Shown here one piece after another: positions 47,542 through 57,100 of a stretch of DNA of 64,000 nucleotides; position 1 is the first letter of the stretch, and the number at the start of each line of letters is the position of its first letter. The stretch covers positions 776,102 through 840,101 of the forward strand of contig GG745330.1 of assembly GCA_000151295.1 (NCBI GenBank), given 5' to 3'. This DNA comes from Allomyces macrogynus ATCC 38327. Lineage: Eukaryota > Blastocladiomycota > Blastocladiomycetes > Blastocladiales > Blastocladiaceae. The notes below the pieces were generated by a model. The model was not told the DNA's origin and did no database searches. It saw nothing but the letters and a program-made list of their open reading frames with translations. A program made the translations under genes and the position numbers.

Positions 47542-49620
47542 ATGGCATCGATCGCCCCGAATCCCGGCAGCGTCGCGGCCGCGGCCTCGGCCGCACGTGC
47601 TCCATCGCCGGCGCCCATGAACGTGCTCCTTTACGCCGACGAGGGCACGTCCCCCGCGTCCGTCAGCCAAACGCTGGCGACGCTGCGCGCGCTACTCGGC
47701 GGGCGGTACGACGTGGTCCAAGTTGACGCGCGCACGCTGCGCAACGACCCCTGGGAGCCATCGACGGCGCTCGTCGTGATCCCGGGCGGCCGCGACATGC
47801 CTTACCTGCGCAAGCTCGGCACTGAGGGGCAGGCGCGTATCGCCGCGTACGTGCGCGCTGGCGGGCGGTACCTCGGCATCTGCGCGGGCGCCTATTTCGC
47901 GTCCCAGTCAATCGAGTTTGAAGTCAACGACGCGGACTTATGCGTGACGGGCATGCGCGATATGGCGTTTTTCGCGGGTATGGCGCGCGGTGCCGTGTAT
48001 CCAGGGTTCCAGTACGACTCGGAGGCTGGTGCGCGCGCAACGACGATCCATGTGGTCGAGAAGACGCGGCCCAAGGACTTGCCTGCCGCGCTCAACGTGT
48101 ACTTCAACGGCGGGTGCTTTTTCGATCTCGAGACAGTCCCCGCCGCCAACCGTGCCGCCGTGACCGTGCTCGCGTCCTACCAAGACTCGTCGCCGCTCGC
48201 GCCGTCCGTGAACGCCGCGTTACCCGCGGTCGTCGAGTGCGCCGTCGGCCAAGGCCGCGCCGTGCTCATGGGCCCGCATATCGAGTATGCGCCCACGCGC
48301 ATGGCCGGCCATCCGGATACGGCCCTTGTCGCATCGCTCGCGCGCGACGAGCCGCACCGGCAGCGGCTGCTCGCGTGGATCCTTGGCGACCGGCTCGCGC
48401 TCGACGTGCGCGAGCCGCAAATGCCGCCGGGCGTCCCGTCGCGACACGATCTGGATCTGGCCACGTGTTCGCCCGAAGCCGCGGCGGCCCTGCACAAGCC
48501 GATTATCGTCGCGTCGCTCGACACAGCGCGGTTCGTCCAGGCGCTGGGAGCGACACGGCGTCGTGCGGTGGGCGCGGCCACGGAGACGACGTGGACGGTC
48601 GAGGACGACCACGATGCGTTCCGGATCGAGACGGCGCCTTCTGCTGCCGCAAGCGCGGTCGCGCCGTACAAGGCCGCGCAGCAGGGATACGCGTGGCCTG
48701 TCGCTGTCCTGGGCCCCAACCTCGCTCAGCCGCGCGACGATGCGGCTCTGTTCGATCTCTCGCAATTCCAAGCGTGCCTGCAGCGCGAGCGCGGCAAGTA
48801 CCGGCACATGCCGTTCGCGATGGGCGACCATGTCCTGTGGTCGCGCGTGATCACGTCGACGCAAACCGCGCTCGACCAGAACCCGGCCTTCCTCGCTGGC
48901 TTACCGAGCGGCACGATTTTCGTCGGTGCGCACCAGACGCTCGGCCGTGGTCGTGGCCGCAATTCGTGGATTTCGCCGCCCGGGTGTTTGCAGTTTTCCA
49001 TGGTCGTGCGGTGCTCGATCCGGCCCAACTCGAAACCCGGTTCACCCCCGTACTTGCCGCCGGCGAGCACCGTGTTCGTGCAGTACCTGATGGGTCTCGC
49101 GGTCGCGGCCGCAGCAGGCCCGAAACTCGCTGGCGTTCGCGTCAAGTGGCCCAACGACCTCTACGCGCGCGACGGTGCGGCCAAAGTGGGCGGGATTCTC
49201 GTCACGTCGTCGTTGCTCGACAATGTGTTTACACTGGTGGTCGGGTGCGGGCTGAACGTGGCGAATGCGGCGCCGACGACGTCATTGAATGCGCTCTTGC
49301 CCGACGGGGCGCCGCTGCTGACCCTCGAGCAGACGCTGGCGGAGATTGCCGTCGAGTTTGATCGCAAGTGGAACGAGTTTGTGGGCGCGGGCGGGTTCTC
49401 CGAGGCGCTCCGGCAAGAGTATTACGCGGCGTGGCTGCATTCGGGACAGCAGGTGACGTTGGCCGAGCATGGTGGACTCGCTGCGCGGATTGTCGGGTTG
49501 GATGAGCACGGGTTCTTGAAGACGGTCGCGGCTGACGATCCGCGCGTCGTGTATGTCCTGCAGCCGGACGGCAACAGCTTTGATATGATGCGCGGGCTGA
49601 TCTCGAAGAAGGTGCAGTGA
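47542..49620 (+). CDS. BPL1: Biotin--protein ligase
   Basis: A single exon encodes 692 residues; yeast Bpl1 has 690. The N-terminal half is the amidotransferase-like domain typical of fungal ligases (VVIPGGRDMPYLRKLG, then GGRYLGICAGAYFAS with Cys 114, and VYFNGGCFFDLE). The ligase half has the biotin/ATP loop GRGRGRNSW from residue 468, ISPPGCLQFSMV, VKWPNDLY (KWPND from 535), KVGGILV and the C-terminal SH3-like cap. The enzyme makes biotinyl-AMP and attaches biotin to a lysine of carboxylases such as acetyl-CoA and pyruvate carboxylase. The ATG at 47542 (gccATGG) fits both length and context. An ATG at 47,617 just before the first strand is an alternative. There are no introns, unlike most neighbours. 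Confidence 0.93.
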   Translation: MASIAPNPGSVAAAASAARAPSPAPMNVLLYADEGTSPASVSQTLATLRALLGGRYDVVQVDARTLRNDPWEPSTALVVIPGGRDMPYLRKLGTEGQARIAAYVRAGGRYLGICAGAYFASQSIEFEVNDADLCVTGMRDMAFFAGMARGAVYPGFQYDSEAGARATTIHVVEKTRPKDLPAALNVYFNGGCFFDLETVPAANRAAVTVLASYQDSSPLAPSVNAALPAVVECAVGQGRAVLMGPHIEYAPTRMAGHPDTALVASLARDEPHRQRLLAWILGDRLALDVREPQMPPGVPSRHDLDLATCSPEAAAALHKPIIVASLDTARFVQALGATRRRAVGAATETTWTVEDDHDAFRIETAPSAAASAVAPYKAAQQGYAWPVAVLGPNLAQPRDDAALFDLSQFQACLQRERGKYRHMPFAMGDHVLWSRVITSTQTALDQNPAFLAGLPSGTIFVGAHQTLGRGRGRNSWISPPGCLQFSMVVRCSIRPNSKPGSPPYLPPASTVFVQYLMGLAVAAAAGPKLAGVRVKWPNDLYARDGAAKVGGILVTSSLLDNVFTLVVGCGLNVANAAPTTSLNALLPDGAPLLTLEQTLAEIAVEFDRKWNEFVGAGGFSEALRQEYYAAWLHSGQQVTLAEHGGLAARIVGLDEHGFLKTVAADDPRVVYVLQPDGNSFDMMRGLISKKVQ

Positions 49621-50159
49621 CGCGTCGGGCGGGGCGCGTGTTGGGCGCACGTTGATGCGCGAGATGATTTATATTGCTTAGTGCACGTCTTGCGATAGAT
49701 TGGTGGGACGGACTGTTGAGTGTTTGCCGTTGCCGCTGATGGTGGTGGCGGGGATGAGGAAGATGGGAGTGGGGGCAGTCGCGCGTTGCCGTGGGCGACG
49801 GGGTCACCTGGATGCGCGTGATGGGCGCGCACGCTTGGTGGCTTGCGTCGTTGTTGTCTGCCGCCGATCGCGCCGCTGCCGTCGCGTTCGGCCCATCGAG
49901 CCACCACCCCCACCCCCACCACCACCACGCTGCACACCGACCGACCCTTTCACGATCACGACGACCCGACCGCAACACGCGCCCGATTTCTCACCGGCAC
50001 CTGCCCGCACACCCTCTGCCCGCTCTCCTCCCGGCGACCCAGCCCATCCTGCGCGCCGCGCCGCCGAGCCGCCATCACATCACTGCCAACCGTCCAAGAT
50101 CCTCGGCCTCGAATCGCCCAAGGACCTCAGGCCTTTCGACCAAGAACTACGACGCAATC
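49621..50159. other. Intergenic region BPL1 - PPR-like gene
   Basis: These 539 bases lie between two plus-strand genes. The first 60 bases are AT-richer and probably belong to the BPL1 3' UTR. From about 49,880 the plus strand is very rich in C (CCACC/CACCAC words) and looks like a promoter or leader. The open frame of the next gene extends upstream without Met in good context. Confidence 0.4.
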
Positions 50160-52042
50160 ATGCCGCCTTCGGTCCCCGCCGTCCGCGCCTCGCGCCGCGC
50201 CGTCGCCGCCGCTGCCGCACGGCACGCCGCGTCCGCGCGCCGCCAACTCTCCGGCACCGCGCGCACGGCCTCGCCCGACCGGCTGGCGACCGACGCGGCC
50301 AAGTCGCCCGAGGACGTCATGGCCCTGATCTCGTCGATCACCGCCAACCTGACGCGCCGGCTCGCCACCTCCGATGACGGCAGCAAGGCCACCAACAAGC
50401 GCCTGTCCCCTGCGGCCGATGCCGCGCGTGCGCACCCGGACGCGCCCATGCTCTCGCGCACCGCCTCCTTTGCCGACGTCTTCCCGTCGACCAGCTCGTC
50501 GCAGGGCCTTGGCGTGCACGCTACGGCCAACGTCGGTGCGGCCAATGCGATGCCGCGAATTGGCGTGCGCCCGGGTCGCGGCAGCACAGCGTCGCTCGCG
50601 GCCGCCGCGCGCAACATCTTGCCGTCGTTCACGCCCGAGCCGGCGCATAATGCGGCCAACCTGTTCCGACTGCCCCCACCACCGCCGCACGCGCGTCGCG
50701 CACAGGGGCTCTACAAGCTGCAGACACTCGCGGCCAGTCCGGACCTGTTGGCGCCGCCGCCCGTGCCCGGGGCCACGCCCGGTGGGAACGTTGGGCTCGC
50801 GCGCCTTGGGCGACCCGGCTCCGCGGTGGCCACGCGGCTGGGCGCGCCAGAGACGGTCAAGATTGATTTGGATTTCCTCGAGCCAAGGCCAGCGCAAGCC
50901 GAGGCCGACAAGTCGGCGGAACTCGCGAGCAAGGCCTTGGCCGAGTGGGATCAGCTGATTGTCGATATGCAAAAGCATACGCTCGATGCGCCTGCAGCGG
51001 CAGCGGCTGGGAACGATCCGCTTGCTGGGCTCGAGAACATTGCCGCTGCCGCAGCGCCGCGCAAGCGGACGGCTGCCGCTGCTGCCGACCGGTCGGCGCC
51101 GCACCAAGCGCCCAACTTGTCGAGTTTGGCGCGGCACTTGGCCACGACGGCGACGACGACCGCTGAGACGGCTGCTACCGCGGAGCCCACCTCAGAGGCC
51201 CCCCGGTGGCATGTTGTCGCTGTCGCTTTTCAACCAGCTGTCGCCGACGACCCTTTCGGCACTGCAAGTGCAGCTGCAGGCCAACTCGCGGTCGGTCGTG
51301 CACCTGCGCGCCTTTCCTCGACACGCTCTTCCGGTACCTGCCCACTCCTCCGCCCGCCATCTTGGGCGCGGCGCTCGCTGCCGCGCGGCACCTCGGCGAT
51401 GCGCATCTCGCATATGCGGTCCTCGCACAACTTCGATCGGCGACGCGCGGCAACGACGACTCGTCTGGGATCGTGGCCATGTTGCGTGCGGCCGACGCGT
51501 CCGTGTTTGGCGAGTTGTTGAAGACGGCATGGGACGTGGAACGGTCGGTGCCGCGCATGGCCCGGATTTTGCGCGATATGGACGCCGTCGGTCTGCGCCC
51601 GGACCGTAACTCGCGCATGTTCCTGGAACAAGTGCTCGCGTCGGCGCCCGTCGGGAGCTCCCCGCTCGCCACGGGACAGCCGGTCGCGCCGGCCGTTGCG
51701 CCCGCGTCGGAGGATGACGCAGTCGACCAGTTGGTCGCAGGACTCGAGGCCGCGCTTGGCACGCGTGATGCCAAGGTGGGGGTGGAGAAGGCGGTCGGCG
51801 CGACGGCGTCGTTTGAGGACGCGCAGATGCTCTGGGATACGCTGCTGGAGCTCGATTGGACGCGCATGTTCCACGCGCGGCCGCAGCAGTCGCAGCAAGG
51901 GCTGCCGCCGCTGGGTGGTGCGCGCGGCCGTGCACGCGACGTGCCTGCGCGTGAGCTTGCGGGGCTCGGGCTCGCGGACCTGATGCGGCATGGGATCAAG
52001 CCGGCCGCCGAGCCGGAGCCGGCGCTGTCGTTGGCGTTGTAG
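50160..52042 (+). CDS. Probable mitochondrial PPR-like protein (frame-disrupted)
   Basis: The N-terminus (PAVRASRRAVAAAAARHAAS) is rich in Arg, Ala and Ser and lacks acidic residues, as in a mitochondrial presequence. A long, low-complexity region rich in Ala, Pro and Ser follows. The C-terminal third is helical and includes ARILRDMDAVGLRPDRNS, which has the spacing of a pentatricopeptide-like helix pair. The reading frame moves by +1 twice: near 51,195, at a run of six C, and near 51,315, in GCCTTTCC. Removing one C at each point gives a continuous helical protein ending at TAG 52,042. No splice sites fit. Either two assembly insertions or a decaying gene would explain this. RNA binding in mitochondria is inference. 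I do not recognise an exact family. Confidence 0.6.
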
Positions 52043-52354
52043 ATGATGGTTCTGTGGAGAATGGCGGCGGGGTCGGCCCGCGATATTTACGTAGAATATT
52101 TGACATAGCTCGCCGTTTCCATTTGCTGCACTTGTTGTTGTTTCCGGGGTTGTGAGCGCCGACTTGCATAGTCGTTGGCATCGTCGGCGGTCGGCGGAGT
52201 GGTCGGTCGGTCTGGTGTGGTTGCCACGAGCACTCCTGCCTCCCCCACGACCGACCGCGCCAACCCGCCGTCTCTCGCGCCCGCTGCACCGTCAACGCTC
52301 GCACAAGGCACGACAACACCGCGCGCGCAACCTTGCCCGCGCGTTCGAACGTCC
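52043..52354. other. Intergenic region PPR-like gene - Bem46-like gene
   Basis: These 312 bases are upstream of the hydrolase start. The frame is open through most of it, but the translation is low-complexity (Ser/Thr/Pro/Ala), and 52,355 is the first ATG with a following hydrophobic segment. Probably promoter and 5' leader. Confidence 0.4.
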
Positions 52355-53826
52355 ATGGACCGCCTTGCCCGCCGCGCCGTCGCGTGGCTGCTCGCGCTCG
52401 TCGCCATGGTCGCCGGCCAGCCCAGTGCCGCGCGCCTTGCCGCGCTCCTCGCTCTCATCACGCCCGCTTTCGCCGACGCCGCTCCCGACACGCTTCTCGC
52501 GACCATGGCCTCGGATCCAGCTTCAGCCTCCTCGACCGCCGCGGCCGCCGTGGTTGCAGCAGCAAGCACCACGGCCAGCAATGCCGTTGTCACCGCCGCC
52601 ACCGCGGCGGCATCCGCGACCCCGCCACCTGCTGCTGCCGGCACACTCTCGTGGCTAGGCACGCTCGCCAACTTGCCCGTTATCCGGCATCTGATCCCGC
52701 GCACGGCCTGGGGTACCGTGCTCGCCGCCGTCCCCGTCGCGCTCGCCGCCCTGGTCCTGTCGGTCCAGAACCAGCTGATCTACCCGGCCGACTTCCCGCC
52801 CGGGTCGCGAGACCACGTCGACGCGCCTGACAAGCTTGGGCTGCCGTACGAGGATGTGGAGCTGCGCACGCCCGACGGCGTGAAATTGCGCGCGTATTTT
52901 ATCAAGCCGATGCGCGACGAGGCGGCCGCCGCGAGGCCGACGCTGCTGTACCTCCACGTATGTATTATCGTGCTGGTGGAGGTGGGTCATGTTGACGCAG
53001 ATACTGACGAGCAGGACCAAATTTCTTGGGGGAGGGATTTGTAGGCCAACGCTGGTAACATGGGCCACCGCTTGCCGATCGCCGACATTATGCACAGCAC
53101 GCTTGGGTGGAACGTCTTCATGCTCTCCTACCGCGGGTACGCTTTCTCCCGACCCTCCTCATCCGGATCGCGCTCGCCAGCACCGCTAACCCGCTTCTCC
53201 ACCCGCTCACTAGCTACGGCAAGAGCGAAGGCTCCCCGTCGGAATCCGGCCTGCGCATCGACGCGCAAACCGCGCTCGACTACCTCCAATCGCACCCGGT
53301 CGCCTCGACCACGCCGATCCTCGTCTTTGGCCAGTCGATTGGCGGCGCCGTCGCCATCGACCTCGTTGCACGCAACCCGCACCGTGTCGCCGCCCTCCTC
53401 ATTGAAAACACGTTCCTCAGTATCCCGAAACTGATCCCGTCCGTGATCCCGGTCCTGCGCCCGCTCGCGTTCCTGTGCCACCAAATCTGGGCCTCGCACC
53501 GCGCCATCGCCACGATTCCGCAAAACGTGCCGATCTTGTTCCTGTCGAGCGCAAGGGATGAGTTGATTCCGCCGGCGCATATGCGCGAGTTGTATGTGCT
53601 CGCGGGCGGGACGCAGGTGGGCAGGGAAGGCGGCAGGGGATTGCGTACCTGGCGCGAGTTTGCGTTGGGCACGCATAATGACGCGCCGCTGCAGCCGCGG
53701 TATTTTGAAAGCTTGAACGATTTTTATACGACGGTCGTGGTGCCGGCGGTCGCCGCCAAAAAGCACGAGGCGAGTTGGGGGGAGGGGAAGGTGCTGGGAA
53801 GCGCGCCGAACGAGACCAAGGCTTGA
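52355..53826 (+). CDS. bem46: Bem46/ABHD13-type alpha/beta hydrolase, membrane-anchored
   Basis: Three exons (52355-52957, 53045-53136, 53214-53826) give 435 residues. Hydrophobic segments near residues 8-30 and 120-140 suggest membrane anchoring, with an Ala-rich spacer between. The hydrolase core begins QNQLIYPADFPPGSRDHVD, the family signature, and continues ANAGNMGHRLPIA and YRGYGKSEGSPSE. The catalytic triad is visible: Ser 273 in GQSIGG, Asp 347 in SARDELIPP and His 386 in GTHND. The C-terminal tail is charged. Bem46/ABHD13 proteins are ER/plasma-membrane-associated; in Neurospora BEM46 affects hyphal polarity, and the substrate is unknown. The N-terminal Ala/Thr-rich extension is longer than usual. 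Confidence 0.9.
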
Positions 53827-54148
53827 TGTGGCCGAAGAAGTGGAATAGGAAGAGGAAGAGAGGGAGAAGGATACCTCATTATTGTTCAATAGCAGAAAAC
53901 GTTTTACAAAGATTTGTCCAGTCTGACCTGGGTGGTCTGCTGGTGGTGGCGTGATTGCCAGTCGACAGCCCAGCTCGCGCCTGACGCGGCTCCCCAGGAG
54001 ATTCGCATCACGAAAGAGAAGGTGGAGAACGGGAAGTCTGATCGCCCTTGTCGAGAAGTGGAGACTCTCGACTTGGAAAAATTTGACGTCGGATGGATCA
54101 ATGTGCGACAAATTTACATGAACGCGGCCCACCTCCATTCATCCAACT
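53827..54148. other. Convergent intergenic region
   Basis: These 322 bases lie between the 3' ends of the Bem46-like gene and GCN2. The first part is purine-rich (about 53,840-53,870, GGAAGAGGAAG words). No gene or repeat is recognised, and it probably holds both 3' UTRs. Confidence 0.4.
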
Positions 54149-57100
54149 TCACCCAAGACTCACGACGCAATGAGCGTCCTGTAGGACTGAATACAAAAAG
54201 CAGAACCTGTGCCCAGCGGCCTTGAGCTTGCCGACGGCCGCGACCACCTGCTGCACAAGCTCGCGGTCCGCACTCGACAGCGGCAGGTCCGTGAGCGTCG
54301 TCGCCGCGGTCCCACTGCCCTGATTGCGGCTCAGGTCGGCAGCCAATGCGCGTAGCGCCGGTAACGACAGCGAGTACACGGCAAGGACGGGACTCGCAAC
54401 GACGTCGCCGATCCCACGACCCACACTCGCGACAGCCTTTTCGAGAATCATCTGCCGCTGTTTGTGCTTGAGCTTCTTCATGACCGCCGTAGAGGTGATA
54501 ATACTTGCCGGGCCCGACGCGGCGGGTGCGGGCGGCGCGTGGTGGTACCCGTGGTGGTGCCCGTGCCCGTGCCCGTGGTGGTGGTTCGTGTTGAGTTGCA
54601 TCGGCGACCCGGGCCCGGCAGCAACGGCCGGTGCGGCACCGCCGGTCCACAACCCGCCGCCGAGCGCGGCAGAAGTCACGACTAGGTGCCCGGCTTCGGC
54701 AGCGGCCGCAGCGTCGGCACCAACAAGCCGCGCGACGTGATCGACGACCGTGGCGCGCGGCACGTCAGTCTCGACCTTGGACTTGATGTGACGCACCTTG
54801 ACGGTACCCGACGCCGAGTCGCTCTTGACAAAAATGATGGCGGCGATACCCTTGAGCTTGCACTGCTGCGCGACCATGTCGGCGGGCGTGTTTTCCTCGT
54901 CTAACGAATCACACGATGGAGTCAGAACGCGCAATGGGAGCGATCCGAAAAACAAAACAAAACAAAAAAGAACAACAAAAAACAAAACGTACAAAGATAC
55001 TCGCACGCGACCCCAGCCTGCCACAACTCCTTGGCCAACTTCATTCGCTCCGTCAGCAACCCCGTCCCAAACGACGCGACCACCACCTGCGTCGCCGTAC
55101 TCTTTGGGAACCGTTGCCGGTGAATCCACGCGAGTTTTTGCACAGCCACATGCACGCCGCACGCGACCACCGGCGCGGCCACCGCCCCCGCTGCCGACGA
55201 AGAGGGACTCTGCGGCCCCACGGTCGCGCGGCGCGCCGGGTGCGCAAACTGCGCGACCAGCGCATCGTACCGCCCACCCGACGCAATCACATCCGCGCGC
55301 TGGCCCGGCGCATTGATCCGCGCCTGGAAACACGAGCCCACCTCGGTATTGCGCAAGGTTATACGTGAGCAACGGACACACGAGCAACGGAGCCGTGACG
55401 CCGAGCGCGCGCAAGTGCGCGTCCAAGACGCTGCAGTTGCTGCGTGCACGCGTCGACGCGCGCGCCCAAGGGCCGGCGGTCGCAAGATTCGCCCCGGAGC
55501 GAGTCGCGCAGTGACCTCAGGTTCGGCATCACCGCGGCGAGCGCTGTGGCTCGACGAACGGGACGAGCGCCTCGACGACCCGCCGCGGAGAGCCGCGTGA
55601 GCAGTTTGGCCCCGCACTTGCGCGACGGGCGACTTGAACATTTTGGTCGAACGTCGCCGCTGACGTACGGGCCTGCTTGGTGGTCCGGCACGCGCGCTCC
55701 GGCAAAGACCGCATCGATCAGCAACGTGTGTGTTGACGACCAGTGTGGTACCCGAGTGGTCGCTGCCGCAGCGGCGGGAACGCGTCGAGCACCTGGGTCA
55801 TCACGTAAATTACTTCGGCCTCCATGGCGAGCTGGTCGGTGCGAAGTGCGGCCACGACCGGGTCCGCCGCGGTGCCGTTCTTGACGGTCCCATCCACACC
55901 GCGTCTCGGCGCGGGCGCGACAATATCAAAATCAGCTTCGAGGACAGCACGCGGCTGCCCGCCGAGCCCATTTTCGCGGTAAACGTTCCCCCACGCGAAC
56001 CTGCGCGTCAGCATCTGCACGGGGTTCCGCGCGACCCACCGCGCAAACGGCACCGTCAAGTCGAACGGCAGCATCACGAGCTGTCCATGGGCGTCGACAA
56101 ACTGAGCCATGCGCTTGCCTGCATACATTTCGTTGGTCGGCGCCAAGAGCGGCGCGTTGAACGCGACGGCACCATGCAGCCGGAACACGCGCGTGACGAC
56201 GTCCTGCACGCACGTCAGCGACCGCATCGCCTGCGCGTCGAGCGGTTGCGGATCGTCATACGTAAAATCTTTGAGCGGGTCCGGCGCGTGCGAGAAGAGC
56301 GAGTGAATCAGCTTCGAGTAGTGCGTCGTGTTGGCCGGGTTGGTCATGGCGCGCATCGCCTCTTGCAGGACCTCGTCCTCGAACGTGGTCGGGAGCAGGT
56401 GCGACTGCAAGACTTCCATGGACGTCGGACGCTGCCGCGGGTCGTGGTTCAGGAGCCATTGAATCAGACACTTTTGCGGCGATTCGGGGAACTCGGGCGG
56501 GAAGATGATCTCCGGCTGCCGCAGGCGAAGTAGCGTCGTTGCACGCTCCATGCCCGTGGAGAAGCGGTGGAAGAGCTCGAACAAGATAATCCCTGGGTTG
56601 TTCGTGGAGATCAGTCGGGACGTGTCCTTCTAGTTCGGAAATGAGATGAAAGAGGGGTACCGAGCGAGTAAATGTCCACTTTTTGGTTGTACTTGGAGTG
56701 CCTGTCGGTTGAAGAAGTCGCGGGTGAGACTTCAGAGAATTGAAGCAATGGAAATTCGGGACGCGTACCCCGACTTGAGTTCAGGAGCGACGTACAGAGC
56801 GGTGCCTAAACAGCAAAGCAGAGACGCGTCAGGCTCGCAATCGTGACCTGCTTGGAGCTCAGCAACGCACCGACGTCCGACGTCAACGAGCGCTGCGTGT
56901 CCTCGATCTTGATCTCGGTGCCTGGAATCGGGCGCGGCACCATGCCAGCACCCCGGCTCACGTTGAGGTTACCCATGCTGCCCTCGAGCACGTCGAGCGA
57001 CTGGGCGGCCGTGAACAAGAACGTCGTGGCCAAACCAAAGTCGCCAATCTTGACGTTGTTGTCGGCGTCGAGGAAGATGTTCTTGCTGTGTCACGAACGT

